From NCBI GenBank assembly GCA_905182985.1, contig CAJJDN010000039.1:186001-250000 (forward strand): DNA of 64,000 nucleotides, read 5' to 3'. Positions 38,348 to 51,893 of the stretch are shown piece by piece. The position numbers and the translations under genes are program-made. The notes below the pieces were generated by a model. That model was not told the origin of the DNA, made no database searches, and saw only the letters and a list, made by a program, of their open reading frames with translations. The stretch's first letter is position 1. The number at the start of each line of letters is the position of its first letter. This DNA is from Paramecium sonneborni. Lineage: Eukaryota; Ciliophora; Oligohymenophorea; Peniculida; Parameciidae.

Positions 38348-38500
38348 ATGCCTAAATTGTTGAGAAAAGTTAAAGGATTTAAAATTAGTTAATAATTAGA
38401 GAGCAGCAAATAAAATGAGTTATATGAATTTAAGAATTGTGAATGTAGCAAAATAGTTAAAATTTATTAATAAATGTACGGTATTATAATTGTAAGCAAA
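38348..38500 (+). other. possible small ORF, weak
   Basis: A plus-strand frame starts MPKLLRKVKGFKISQQLESS at 38348 and stays open into the antisense of the eL39 gene (TGA near 38550). The first 40 residues look protein-like, but the overlap with a certain gene on the other strand argues against a full-length reading. It could be a short gene with an intron, or chance. Confidence 0.2.
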
Positions 38501-38715
38501 TCAATTGATGTTAAGCTTAGTTCTTCTCCAATGTCTACGTTTTGAATTATACCTAGTATTACACTATTATTAGTTAATACCTGATTGTATTATCAGTTCT
38601 ATATCTAAACCAATTTGGAAGAGGTCTATTTTGCTTATTAGCTTTAATCAATCTCTTTTTCATTCTCAAAGATTTATGGGCTCCCTAAATAAACATAAGT
38701 GAAAGTCATTACCAT
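38501..38715 (-). CDS. RPL39: 60S ribosomal protein eL39
   Basis: 52 residues: [20 protein letters not shown], then [20 protein letters not shown] and RHWRRTKL, the whole eL39 pattern, which lines the peptide exit tunnel. Two 28-nt introns are required: 38685-38712 directly follows the ATG, so exon 1 is only the start codon, and 38553-38580 splits the RY of TIRYN. The usual length is 51, so the protein is complete. The ATG-only coding exon is typical of some ribosomal-protein genes. Confidence 0.97.
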
Positions 38716-38884
38716 TTTAAATCTTTTTTTAATTTATTTAATATTTTTTCCTTATATAATTTTTAAACATTTATGAAATCACAAGGAATTAAGACAATAT
38801 ATAAAACTAAAAAAAGAAAAAGAAAATAACAAATCAATAAGATTAGAAAATAGCAAATTAAAACAAAGCAATTATTAATTGAAG

Positions 38885-40179
<1,295 letters not shown>

Positions 40180-40495
40180 CTACATATTTTGAGATTAATA
40201 TAAAATATAATAAAATATTTGTTTTTAGTAATAAATATTAAATATAATAAAATATTTGAATATAATATAATGAATATCATTAAATAATATACAATGGTGT
40301 GTAAAGTAAATGAAATAAATAAATATAAAATTATTAAATAATAATAAAATAAGATTGAATTATATAGAATCATTCAAATTATTCTGAATGAAAATTTTCT
40401 TTTTGAAATAATTAGTTCTTCTTAAAGGTTTTTTTAATTATTAAATTGACCCTTATTAATTTAATCTTTCATCTGTTACAGATTAATTTAAGAAT

Positions 40496-41336
40496 TCATT
40501 GTTAATCAATTAAAACCAATAATATATCTTAGATCCTTTTCTAATGAATAATTTATACCTTATCTTCTAGGCTTATGTGATCTAGTTAGTCTTGAAAATA
40601 TTGGTATGCTTCAATTTCAAAGGGATAAAAAGATTTTTATTTATTAATAATTAAGAAGTTTCTATAAAGAACCCAATTTTTATAAAAATTAAATCACTTC
40701 TTTAATTTTTATAACATTTGTTAATTTGCTGTAAGTAATAATAAAATTCTTTCATCCAAAGATTGTTCTTCTTTCTACTCATTCTATTCTTAACAACTAT
40801 ATTTTCCACTTAGAACTAGAAATTTCTAATTTTTTTGCATTTCCTATTCAATCCATAATGATAATTAATTGAAATGGTTTTATATTTATTAGTATATCTC
40901 TGGAAGGATATAAAATTCTTCAGCTAATTTTACACAATATTACATGTAAATTTATAATTCTTCATCAAAACACTCCAGATGATGATTAAATGTGATACAT
41001 AACCTTTCATCTTAGATTGGACAAAACTCTATACTATTTATTAAAACCATAATTTGAAATCCTCTATGTATAACCTATACTACAATCTATATTAGTTCCT
41101 GTTGATTTTGAAGCTTCAAGATTGTATTTCTTAATGAAATTATTTACAAAATTATTTTAATTTTCAATCTCATTTACAACTGCCATAGTTTGATTACAAG
41201 AATAATATTATAATGATATTTAGTGTGTATGAAGATTGAACTTGATTTAAGCATAACCATCTATTGATTTTAATATTGCATAATCATTTTCAATATAATA
41301 TTGGAGTGGCCAAATAATAGTTTAAATTTTCTTCAT
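40496..41336 (-). CDS. conserved-looking protein, unknown
   Basis: About 261 residues if introns at 41062-41080 (19 nt) and 40662-40697 (36 nt) are removed; both are odd sizes but restore frame. Segments read as real protein: NDYAILKSIDGYAQIKFNLH, ERLCITFNHHLECFDEELQ, LPEIYQQIQNHFNQLSLWIE and YPFEIEAYQYFQDQLDHI. The frame stays protein-like upstream of the chosen Met (FNSDQIFYEEAIK), so the true start may lie nearer the tRNA, behind an unplaced intron. No family recognised. Confidence 0.5.
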
Positions 41337-41500
41337 TTTAATTGCTTCTTCATAAAATATTTAATCTGAATTAAAATAAGTATACTAAGAAGATGCAACC
41401 TATAAAAATTCTTTTATAAATTAAAAACATAAATTATCAATTATTTATTTTCATTAGAATATTTGTAAAATGTGTATAAAATAAAAACTAAAAAAAAGAA

Positions 41501-41573
41501 CACCCATGGCAGGGATTGAACCTGCAGCCTACAGCTTAGAAGGCTGTCGCGCTACCAATTGCGCCACATGGGC
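41501..41573 (-). tRNA. tRNA-Arg (anticodon TCT)
   Basis: 73-nt cloverleaf. The acceptor stem GCCCATG pairs with CATGGGT (first pair G-U), the D-stem is GCGC/GCGC with an AATTGGTA loop, the anticodon stem is ACAGC/GCTGT with loop CTTCTAA (anticodon TCT, reading AGA) and the T-stem is GCAGG/CCTGC with TTCAATC. AGA is by far the commonest Arg codon in the neighbouring genes. No intron, and no encoded CCA. Its GC content stands out sharply from the surroundings. Confidence 0.95.
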
Positions 41574-41642
41574 ATCTGTACAAATAATATATAGATTTAT
41601 TATTAGAACACTTAGAAAGTTTATGTAAATTTAATTATTTAT

Positions 41643-42533
41643 TCATCTTAAAAATATTTGAACTATTATTTAGAAAGTATCATACATTTTAACTATTTCA
41701 CTCATAAACTAATTATAATATGTAGCTTCAATTTTACTCTACATAATGTTATAATCATAATAATAAATACTTCATCACCACATAAAAAACATTTTTTTTA
41801 GTATCCCTTATTACAATCACCACAATATGTATGAGCACAAGGAATTATTGTTACTGCATCATTTACTAATTTTCCACAATATTTACAAAGCAACGCTTAA
41901 TGAAGATGAATCTAAATTTTTTTTTTTTTCTCTTACTGTTTATTATTGTAAAAACTTTGCTTTTAATTCAAATTATTTAAACTTTTCTAAAATCGAACAA
42001 TTTTACTCTTAAGTTTTCCATAATTATTATTCAGCTCTATTTAATTACTCTTTTAATTCATTTTCTAATTAATTCATTTATTTTCGAATATTCAACACAT
42101 CATCTTCCTATTTCTCTTCTTTTAAACTTTCAAACGCTAATTTTTAAGATAAATATTTTCTTTCAAGTTATTCGATCAACTTCTATTACTCTTTATTTTT
42201 ATCCAATAATTCTTAACATTCTTTTTCCTTAGTTCATATAATTAATCATATTACTTTTTCATGATACTTTTATTCCCAATTACTAGGTATTTCAAATTAT
42301 TAAATTGGATTTACCAACGAATTAAATAATTTCTTCTACACTAATTTTTTAAAAACTGGAGTCTATTTAAAACTAGGCTAAGTTTTTTATCTTTTAGTTT
42401 AAACACTTTATCCTTATTATTTCACTCCATAATCCTCTGAAGACTTATACGATTTAATGTCAAACTTAAATGTTGTTTTTGATAATATTTTTGGAGTACT
42501 TTAATCAAGTGCAGGAAATCTTTAAGAAAACAT
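41643..42533 (-). CDS. coiled-coil RING-finger protein
   Basis: 268 residues; introns 42228-42254 (27 nt), 41912-41936 (25 nt, containing a 13-base A run) and 41739-41770 (32 nt). A disordered start with many Gln and Lys leads into a coiled coil (QKLIEQLERKYLSQKLAFES; QMNQLENELKEQL). A C3HC4-type RING follows near the C-terminus: CKYCGKLVND, then PCAHTYCGDC and CFLCGDE. A RING with the normal Cys/His set suggests an E3 ubiquitin ligase; partners are unknown. The last exon (SKIEATYYNQF...) is supported by frame. Confidence 0.75.
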
Positions 42534-42611
42534 TATATAAATTTTTATAAAATTTCAATTATATCAATTTTTAAGTATATATAAAAACAAAATCAAAAAT
42601 CCTTTCTTAAA

Positions 42612-43379
42612 TCAATCATTTTCAAAATCAGAATATTACCATTTTGTCAAAGAAATAGAAGATTTCTTTTTGAAATTAAATTCTTACATCTTAGGTTTAT
42701 ATAAAATAGACCTTTATTATTTATCTTAATCTTAATTACATTTCAATATTTTTATTTTAAAACGTTTATGTTAAGGTGATGATGATATTGTTTTCAATCT
42801 ATCAAGTATTTTACACTTTTCAACATTTAATCCTAATGCACATACATTAGGTTTCACTAAACATATTTTCTTATATTTTTGAAATGAAGAATTTACTCTT
42901 GATTAAGGAGGTCTGTGAGTATAGATTTCTTAATTCTTTATTAAAAATTATGGTGATTATTCAGTCTATATTAGTTTGAATTAAGTTTATTCCGGTATTT
43001 TACTTGTAATACTTCTATTTCTAATTTAAGACATCCTTTCTAATATCTTTTATTTAAAATCTATTATTTTAAGAATTTCTTATTGGTTTGAATCCTTTAA
43101 GGGTAAAGTTTTGAATTTTTAATTCATTGATTTACTAAATTATGTTTTTTTTGAATGAGTTGATGTTGTGGTATTATTTAAATTTTATAATTATAAATTT
43201 GGTGGAGAACGAGTAGGTAAATAACTTGGATGATAATAATCTCTTTGAGTGATATGATTAAAAGAAAATTATGATTTTTTTCTTATCTATTTTACATATT
43301 GTTAAACAAGTAAATTTTTTAGATTTAATTTTTTAGGAGGATTGCTCTCTTCTGTGAAACTAATCGTAAAAGGTCTCAT
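42612..43379 (-). CDS. basic, Ser/Lys/Gln-rich protein, unknown
   Basis: Single exon of 255 residues from MRPFTISFTEESNPPKK to TGA 42612-42614. Rich in Lys, Ser, Gln and Tyr, with segments such as YYHPSYLPTRSPPN and RPPQSRVNSSFQKY. No domain, membrane span or signal is seen, and it is likely largely disordered. The open frame extends a little upstream of the Met without another ATG. 78 bp upstream of the RING gene on the same strand. Confidence 0.55.
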
Positions 43380-43511
43380 TGATTTAGCTTGATCATCTGC
43401 TCTATTTATCGACAAAAATAGTCTACCCAAATAAATCTATTGTTTTTTTCATGTATATAGAAAGTAATGAAATTATTAAATTTTTTTATAAATAAAACTC
43501 AAATTAAACTT

Positions 43512-44224
43512 TCATAAACATTCTAATAGGCAATCAAATGTTGGAGTATTTAATATTTTAAAATTCTTCTCATTATGACCTTAACTACATTTTTATCCAA
43601 TAAATATATGAAGTACATTATCTTTTAATTCTTTTTACATATCCTTAAATTGATTATAATTTGAATTGCTATAATATACTATGAAATCAAATTCTCTAAA
43701 ATCATAATTTTACTTATCCTTCTCATTATTTGATTAGGTTTGATAACCTTCAATTATTGTCATTTAATGTTTTTCTAATTTTAAAATTTATTATACTTTA
43801 AAGTTCAATCCCTATTTCTGATAAATTTCCAATAATGTATAACAAATTTAACTTTTAATTTAAGGATAGCAAATATGTTGTTAATTCATTCTAATTGTTG
43901 AATACCTAAATTGAATTGAATCCTAATTCTTTTTCAATTTTCTCTTTAGTTTTATTACCAACAACTAAATAATTTTTTGTTTGACATTTAGTTAGACTTT
44001 GTATATATGATTAAACTCCATTAACACTATGAAATAAAATATCTTTCAATAATTATCAATTTACACTTACAATCATAATTTATTGCCTGATCAATTTCAA
44101 ATTATTTATACACAAATTACAACAGACTCAAATGAGATGATTGGATTCCTTTTTAAGCTAATTGATCTAATTATTATTATGAGTAGTTTTCTGTCTTTAT
44201 TACTAATAATTTTTTGTTAAACAT
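43512..44224 (-). CDS. uroporphyrinogen-III synthase-like protein
   Basis: 220 residues; introns 44043-44070 (28 nt) and 43775-43796 (22 nt). The order of motifs fits HemD/UROS: an N-terminal strand KLLVIKTENYSQ, then DYILFHSVNGVQSYIQSL (family FTSxNGV), NYLVVGNKTKEKIEKELGF, LLYIIGNLSEIGIEL and a final domain ending IGQKCSQ...LNTPTFDCLLECL (family ...PTxxxLLxxI). The enzyme closes hydroxymethylbilane to uroporphyrinogen III in haem synthesis. Sequence identity to known members is low and the call rests on motif order and length. Confidence 0.55.
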
Positions 44225-44303
44225 TTTTATTGATATTTCATTATAATTAAAAAATACAAAAGAGTGTTACTAATTATATTTATAATATGAATATAATAAT
44301 TAT

Positions 44304-44655
44304 TCATTTAACAACCTTCTAAAAATCATTGATAAACCCTTCAACTGATGATTTAGCATTTTAGATACATTAATCTTATTAACTAGTCTTAATGCATTAA
44401 TCAAATGTAATCCCCATAAAAAGCATCTTGAAATCAAAAGCTTTCATTTATTTTTCTACAACTTTGCTTTTTTAATACATACCTTAAATAATTATCCTTT
44501 TTTATACATTATGCATATTTTTCAAAATTTTTTGCATTTTAACTCATACATTGTTCATGATATTGTTTTGGAATATTTTAGACTATCTCTTCAAATCCTC
44601 TTTAAACTACATCTAAAGTTTTTTATAATTATTGGTGAACAGGACTTCCACTCAT
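44304..44655 (-). CDS. small cysteine-bearing helical protein, unknown
   Basis: 108 residues with one 25-nt intron (44483-44507). MSGSPVHQQLQKTLDVVQRGF begins a mainly helical protein in which single cysteines fall at wide spacing (YHEQCMSQN, YAQCMYQKS, DQCIKTS, DQCIQNA). The paired-helix look with regular Cys recalls small mitochondrial intermembrane-space proteins, but the CX3C or CX9C spacing is not met. Start and intron are well supported by frame. Confidence 0.6.
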
Positions 44656-44849
44656 ACCAGAAATAAATTTTAATTAAAATAATAACACTCAATTTTGAGT
44701 ATTATTTCTATGCCCTATTAAAATATCATGTTATGTTTATACCATATTATTGATAACCGATTATGAACACTATTTTTAACTAATTTTTTTTACACTAATT
44801 TTAGACTCTATCTTTCTTTTTTTAATTTTCTCTTTTGATTTTGTCCCAT
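44652..44849 (-). CDS. doubtful 65-residue ORF
   Basis: Frame MGQNQKRKLKKERQSLKLVQKKL... whose TGA overlaps the next ATG as ATGA. The first 35 residues are basic and plausible; the rest is Ile/Tyr/Asn-rich, like untranslated DNA. It could be a real small basic gene or just leader sequence of the gene at 44655. Confidence 0.25.
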
Positions 44850-45152
44850 AACTTATATTATTTGTATATTTAAACTAAAAAAAATTCAATATATTTTGTT
44901 AATTTTAATCAGAAACAAATACTTTCATATTTTTGATTTAAAAACTTAATCAAAGAATTTCTGAAGTTGTAAAATCAATAATCTTAATCAAGATTTCATA
45001 AAATAGTTTATTAGACTCCTTATCATTTTAATCACTATAAATATAAAATCAATTTTAGAATTTTGATAATTAAAAATAATGTCACTACATGTCAATATTG
45101 AATCAAGAATGATTAAAAGTCTTTTATTTACAGAATTTAATATATTTTTTAT

Positions 45153-45635
45153 ATGATCAAATTAATAGACCTTGAAGGATGGCAAGATTACTCAACATCT
45201 CCATATATAAATTAATTAAAATAACTCTCAGAATCACCTGAAATTACTCCTACCAAAAGATATAAATAAGATAGGCTTCCTTCAATATAATAAAAAAAAC
45301 TGGAATGCTATGAAATCAAGAATTATAAATCAAGTTATTTTGTGAATAGGAAATAAATTGGACATCAAATAGTAAGTGAGGAAAGAAAATCTCAAAAACT
45401 AACAAAACAATATAATTAAATTCCTTAGCAATAATATTAATTTCATGAATTGTCTTAAGTTATTGGATCTCCTAAGAAATCTAAAAAAATGAAAGAACTT
45501 TAGGAGAGCTTATTTTAAAGAAGAGCATACAAATTAAAAGTAAAAAACAAAATGTTAAATTTAACTCAGAAATCCCCCATCCAAAACATATCCTAACTAT
45601 TACGTAAACTAAACAGTGAAGACATAAATAAATGA
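45153..45635 (+). CDS. basic Gln/Lys/Ser-rich protein, unknown
   Basis: 160 residues, one exon: MIKLIDLEGWQDYSTSPY through ITPTKRYKQDRLPSIQQKK to LLRKLNSEDINK, TGA 45633-45635. Rich in Lys and Gln with SP and TP sites (SESPEITPT, VIGSPKKSKK), and probably disordered. No family recognised. Composition clearly differs from the flanking spacer, which supports coding. Confidence 0.5.
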
Positions 45636-46290
45636 ATTAATATCAATTTTACATAAATGAAAGATTTATAATCAATTTAATCTGCATATAGGACATTCTT
45701 TAACTTTTGTTAACCAAAATTAAAATCATTTTTTTATGAAAGACATCTTAAAATTATAATATTCTCTTTTAATAAGCATATAAAATAAAATTAGAGCTTT
45801 TTTAACTAAAGAATTTTTAGTATTTTGTCATGCAAGACATTCACAATAATTGATCTTGCTTGAAATTTTCTATTATATTATCTAACATCCTTACTCTTTT
45901 TAAGTGTAAAACCTTTTCAAATTGTAAAATGGTTTAAAATAAATTTTTTTTCAGCAATATTTATAAAATAATAGTTTAATTATTATTCTCATAAATTTCA
46001 AAATGCAATACCTAAAAAAACAATTGATTTTAAAATTCAAAAGTTTTTCACATCTATAACTAAAATTCATTTTTTTAAGTCTATGTCTTTATACCCATAT
46101 TTTACATAAATTTGTTTTGCAAATATATAAAATTTTTAAAGTTTTTATTTTATAATTCCAAAAACAAGCTAATTATTTACAAAATTGATGTTTTATAAAA
46201 AAGTTTATTTTTCTTATTTTTTATAAAATTTTAAAATAATATATTGAATTATGAACTTTATATAATGTACTTGAATATGATGTTATTGAA
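45636..46290. other. intergenic, no gene seen
   Basis: 655 bp of AT-rich spacer between convergent genes. No RNA gene or protein-like frame was found. Confidence 0.5.
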
Positions 46291-46820
46291 TCAAAATAGA
46301 ACAAATTGCTTTCTAACATTACCTATGATTTCATTTGGGATAACTTTCAAAACATTGAATCTCACAGTTTTTGACAATGGTCTATCAATTACAATTACAA
46401 TACCTGCATTATCCGCATACAACGATATCACCTTCCTTAACTGGGCCAAATGCAGGGGAAATGTGAACTGGAACATTTCTATGTCTTTTTTCATATCTAT
46501 TATATTTGGCAACATAGTGTAAATAATCTCTTCTTATAATAATTGTTCTGGTCATTTTCGTTGAGATCACTATACCTCTAAAATTAAACTATTTTTAATA
46601 TGTACTTTAGAATTGCTCCTCTGACACTAACATTTCCAGTAAATGGACATTTTTTATCAATATAATGTCCTTCAATAGCTTCTTTAGGTACTTTGAATCC
46701 AAGTCCAACTTCCTTCCAATATCTTACTCCCTTAGAGGTTTTCTTCGCCAATAGTTTTTTAGAATTTTAAAAGATGCCTTCTTGTTTTTAAAAGGCTCTT
46801 TATGTTTAGACGTCTGCCAT
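46291..46820 (-). CDS. RPS11: 40S ribosomal protein uS17 (RPS11)
   Basis: 159 residues; introns 46578-46605 (28 nt) and 46382-46403 (22 nt). Family lines: [76 protein letters not shown] and [13 protein letters not shown]. uS17 is an early-binding small-subunit protein. Length matches the eukaryotic family. MADVQTQRAFQKQ is the normal start form. Confidence 0.97.
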
Positions 46821-49800
46821 AATGTATATTTTAAAAATAAAAGATATAAATTTTTATACTTTCATAAGTAAATGCAATAACTTAGATCATTTAATCACAA
46901 AAATTATCCTAGAACTTATAAAATCGACTTTCTTTCAGCTTATCAATTAAAGTCAACTTATTAATTTCCAAAATAAAAAGTGATCATAATTTTACTCTCT
47001 CTTTCACTATTTCTAAAGGTCTAATTAAAACCTTTAAATTTAAATATACATTCATATTACTACTCATCTTTAAATATATAATTATGAATAATTAATTTAG
47101 ATTTGTTATATTTTGATATAGATTTATATTAATATTTTTCCTAGTTATTATGTTAATATCAAATTTTAAATAATTAGATTAAAGGACATATTATAATGTA
47201 TGGATCTCTCAATATAAATGAGGAAATAGAAAAAGTTAAAGTCTAATCTACCTTTCTCAAATTTACTTATCAGGGATTGTATGTGCTAGCCCAATTGATG
47301 AAGCATTTCTTGTACAAATAATTAATTAACTAATATATGGAGTAAATTTGGTTATGATTATAGATCAGGATTAATGAATAATTTGCGATTTCCTCTATTA
47401 AAGGGGATATTTTATAATTTGATCTTATCTTCTAAATTTTAGTTTTTTTAGTAAAAATAAAAAAAATAATAAGATTATTTTGATAGATTTTAGCCAAACT
47501 TCCCAGTTAATGTAATAATAATATTTTTTTTGTAAAAATCCAATTTCAAAGAAGTCCTTTAGATTTTCTAATTAAATCAATTTTTAGCATTATAATTAAA
47601 ATTTATTATATTAAATTAAAATCGTAATACTAAATGTTTCAACAGATAATGAGTTAGTTAAGCCAATAATGAATAATTTTGATCTTGTGTAGTATTATTC
47701 TGTTTTTAATAAATTGTTTGCTAATAAAAAACAAGACATAACTCAAATTTTATACAATTTTCTAAGCCTGTAATTATTACTTTACAGTAGGAACTAAGGG
47801 TAGATAAATTTAGATTATATTTTTATTGAATTACTGAAGCGTAGAATATTTCATCAGCTCTTTTAAAAATACTACCTTAAATATAAAAATATCTTTGAAG
47901 TAGAGCAATATCTTAAATTTTTTTGAAATAATGTTAAAAATCCTTTTTTATTTTTTTCTCAGAGGATCTAAACCCTCCCTCTCTATTTTAAAATTATTTT
48001 TATGCTATAAAATTAAAAGAACTACAAGATAATAAAACTAAATAATAATAATAATATTAAATTATATATTGAAAAATTACTTCTCAAATTAAACTACTTT
48101 CGAAATTATTACTCTTTTTCACTTTGATAGGGATAGATAAAACAAGAATGTAAATTGAAACTCAAGAATCTCCTTGTTAAAAAGTATAAGTTTTTAATAT
48201 TCCTTTAATGAGAAAATTTTTTTAAAGAAAAGTTTATTACCTGTATGTTATAAAAGAATGTGATTTATTTTTATTCTATTAATATTCCCATTTTATTGAT
48301 TAAATGAAATATCTATCTGATAATTTAATCTAAAACTTAGGTTTATTAAATAAAATAATTTTATTTTTAAATGAAATTTGAATCATTTACTTATAACATT
48401 TTACTGAAGGTAACAGAGTTGTTGATAGATAAATCTAGGTTCTTATAATAGGTGGAGTAAGAGCTTAAATTCAATAGAATCTTATCAAAAAGCCATGATT
48501 TTATATATATTGACAATAATTACACTTATGGGTTAATAAGTTAACTTTTAGAATGTATATGTAGAAAGGAATGCAATTAGTTAGATGAATCAATAATATA
48601 AGATGATTAGAAAAAACGTAATCTCTAAAAATAAAAGATTTGATGATTAATTTATTTGTAAATGATAAGAAATCATGGATATGGAGAATACCACCGCCTT
48701 GATAGTTATTTTTATACAGATTAATTTTCTAACGCTTATAACATGATTGTTTGGTTAGGAAGGAGGAAATAGTATGAATTTGGAGAATAGAGCTACGATT
48801 TTACTTAATTTAAAGTTGAATTGAATTTTTTTAAAAGATTATGAGGAAATTATAAAATTTTATAACAACACTAAATCTAATAAATTTTTAATGTAAATTT
48901 TATAACATAGGTTAAAAAATAAATTTAATTTGAGAAAATAGAAATATTAAATCAGTTAATCCTTGTTTAGCTATGCTTTAATTTTTATAATTTGTGAGCT
49001 TTATTAATTTTAATAGATTTGAGTAAATAGCTGAGATTGTTCATTAAGTATATATAAACTATCAAAAATCGGATTAGAAGTCAATAGCCTAGTTATTAAA
49101 TAATATGAAAAAATTATAAATTAAGGATCATAGAATGAGATTTCTATGATTTGGAAAGATGTTAGGATAGAAAAATAGAGTAAATGAACTTAGCTAAAGA
49201 TGAACCTGAGCATGAAAAAACAAATAGATATGCGAAAAATGTTAACAAGATTTGAAAAATTATTCTAGCCTTAGAATTAACAAGAAACAGTGCTAAGGAA
49301 AAAAGCATAATTCATCCCCACAGTTATGCTACCTCTTATCAGATAAATTTAAAGTATTATGTCTTAAGTTAGAAAAATACACAGAAATGCAACAACATTT
49401 GAAAAGATTAAACAAAACTTGAAATGGCCAAAAAATAGACATAGTTCCAAATATTAAAGCAAAAGGTGAAGCTGATTTCAACCTAGCTTAAGTGAAATGA
49501 GTGCTGCTGGATTTTTTATTCTTAATAAGCAGATTTTAATTTAAAGAATTTATACCAATCAAACTTGTATGATGAGCCCTTTTGCTTATTACTTATTCGA
49601 AATTAATATATCAATTAATAGTATTGTTATTCTATCAATTGATTTTATTTAGAATAAATTTTGTAAATAGTAGGTTTTAAATAGAATTTATATTTCTATT
49701 TTATTAGTTTGCTGATAAAAAAGAATAAGTCTAATCATATTATAAACAAGTTTGTAATAAAATTAATTATTTTTAATTTTTATTTTGTTTAAAAATACAA

Positions 49801-49926
49801 GTGTGTAAAATTCTAAAAATAAAAAAAATTGTATTATGTTTATTAAGATTGTATATAAAATTATTTTTGAAGTGTTGATAGAGTCTATTAATATGTCTTG
49901 TAACTATCTTTTTTGTTATTAAAAAA
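46821..49926. other. gene-poor region with possible gene relics
   Basis: Three kilobases without a confident gene. Protein-like islands occur: a minus-strand ATG near 47080 (MSSNMNVYLNLKVLIRPLEI), a 53-codon plus-strand frame at 47196-47357, and at about 48670-48840 (plus) a MORN-like stretch (NHGYGEYHRLDSYFY, IVWLGRRKQYEFGEQSYDF) with no usable start. Downstream to about 49500 there are further coding-like fragments in changing frames. The region looks like degraded gene copies in AT-rich spacer, perhaps including a lost MORN gene. Confidence 0.4.
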
Positions 49927-50984
49927 ATGTTTATATTATAATTTATTCTTGGAATAAGAGACTCTCTTCTTTTTCGGAGCAACATATAGAGATATATATA
50001 TCCAAAGGAGAATGTGGGATTAGTTGAATTGATGAAGAAACTGTTTAAATAAGAGATTAGCAAAGAGTGTCCAGAAAGTGAAGTGATTGCAGAAAAAACA
50101 TTTGAAAGCATGAAATAAGCATTAAAATTCATTGGTTGGATGATTCTTTATTACATAGTTTAATGGCAATTAAGTTATGTAATAGGGGAAATAGCATCAT
50201 CCTTATTTTATTGGATTGCAGTGATTGCTACATATTCTAAATTTGCAGCAGGTATGTGGATTAGGACTTAAGAAGTAACATAAGAAGCAATAAAGATGGA
50301 ATCTAATTTTTATTTAAATAGATCATTTGTTAGCTATTAAATAGATGAATCCGAAGTTTTATTAATGCTTGATTATTCTGTTACTAGGATCATATTTAGT
50401 GTGTTGTTTCAACTCTAATCAAATATCTTGTGTTTTGTAATAGGAAATTATTTACCATTTCCAATAAATCTATTAAAAATTCCTATTTACTCTTTATTCA
50501 TTTCTATTCAAAATATATCAGCTAAAATACAATATAAAAAACATTTAGCTTATTACTATAGTCAAAATGTAGGTTATTTAATTGGTCTTAATTTTTTATT
50601 CTCTTGTTACCTACATATATCATCATTTCCTTTTTTTACAGGAATTTTATGGTTTATAATGCCTTTATATTTGTTAAATGCTATTCCAATAGAACCACCT
50701 AGATTTGAATAGGACATTGAAAAGTTATAATTAAAACATTACTGTAAAATTTTTAGTTCTTCTGGATACAATCAATTATCAATTTAAAGAGATTCTTATG
50801 TAACACATCTTAATGTATAATTATAATTCATTATATTTAGAAATATTTTAATGATTAAAATTATGCATCTATTTGTGAAAAATAAATTTCTTATATTTCA
50901 ATGCCAACACTACTTGTACCTTAATTATTGAAATTCTTATAGATGTTCATTTCAAAACTACAAGGACACTAACATCAAGATTGA
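49927..50984 (+). CDS. multi-pass membrane protein, EI24-like
   Basis: 343 residues with one 26-nt intron (50815-50840). The start MFILQFILGIRDSLLFRSNI is followed by an acidic helix and about six hydrophobic spans (FIGWMILYYIVQWQLSYVIG; FSVLFQLQSNILCFVIG; NVGYLIGLNFLFSCYL; FTGILWFIMPLYLLNAI). The early GIRDS-type line and the span layout resemble EI24 (etoposide-induced 2.4) proteins of the ER, which in animals act in autophagy. The resemblance is moderate. The C-terminus after the intron is amphipathic (LLVPQLLKFLQMF). Confidence 0.55.
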
Positions 50985-51151
50985 TAATTTTAATTTTATA
51001 GATGAGATATTGTAATTATTAAAAGTAATGATGATTATTTAAATTAAATTTCGAATAATAAATAAAAATAATTCATATTCTTTATATCATCTATATATAT
51101 TATAGATATAAACATATAATCAATTAAGTGTGAACTTAGACGTTTATTAAT

Positions 51152-51469
51152 TCAAAAAGAAATTAATGTATTCGTCATCATAAATTTCCTGTTTTTCCTC
51201 TTCAAAATTTTAATATTAATTAAAATAGTAATTTGGACAAGATTTATTTATTAATAGTCATCATTTTTATTTTATTTTAAGGATTATCTGAAAGTTTTTT
51301 TGTTTTTGGGATTTTCTTCACGTTTTTTTTACTTAGGTAAAAAAATGGCTTTCCTAATTATTGATTTGTTTTTTCTCATGAATTATCTTAAAAACCCCAT
51401 CTTTTTTGGAACAATTTCTTCAATATTAATGATTAATTCAGCTTTATTGAAGATCTAAATGTAATCCAT
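51152..51469 (-). CDS. small basic protein, structure uncertain
   Basis: Frame of 105 residues, MDYIQIFNKAELIINIEEIV..., rich in Lys/Arg (KKMGFLRQFMRKNKS; KKREENPKNKKTFRQS). After about residue 80 another frame looks more protein-like (FEEEKQEIYDDEYINFFL, ending about 51120), so an intron or frame error near 51250 is likely. A nuclear or ribosome-related basic protein is a guess only. Confidence 0.35.
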
Positions 51470-51893
51470 TATATCTTTATGGCACTTTAACTATGTCGGC
51501 TACCTTTTTTAAAATAATATTTTTAAAAATTCCATTTTTGTAAAATTATATCCTTTCTTGTACTCTATAATATGCATCTCCCATGTTTCTTTCTTTAACT
51601 TTTTAAAAATGAAATTCATAGTAAAATTCTTGGTAAAACTTGTTAAAATAACTTAGTAATAAAACAAAAAAAAAGAGGATTGTATGCAAGGATGGTTATA
51701 TAAAGAATATTTATAATTCCTAACTATTTTCTAAAAATTTATGAGATTAATTGATTCAAAAATAGCTTGAATAAAGTATTTTATATAGAAATTATTTTAA
51801 CTTAAAATAATTATATTTATTATTGGAAATTAATTAAGCCTTAAAATGAGTGTTTAATATAAATGTTTTACAATGTTTAATATTATTGATGAT

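Noticed and set aside
46244..46522. A 92-codon plus-strand frame
   Set aside because: It is the antisense of the last exons of uS17, whose identity is certain.
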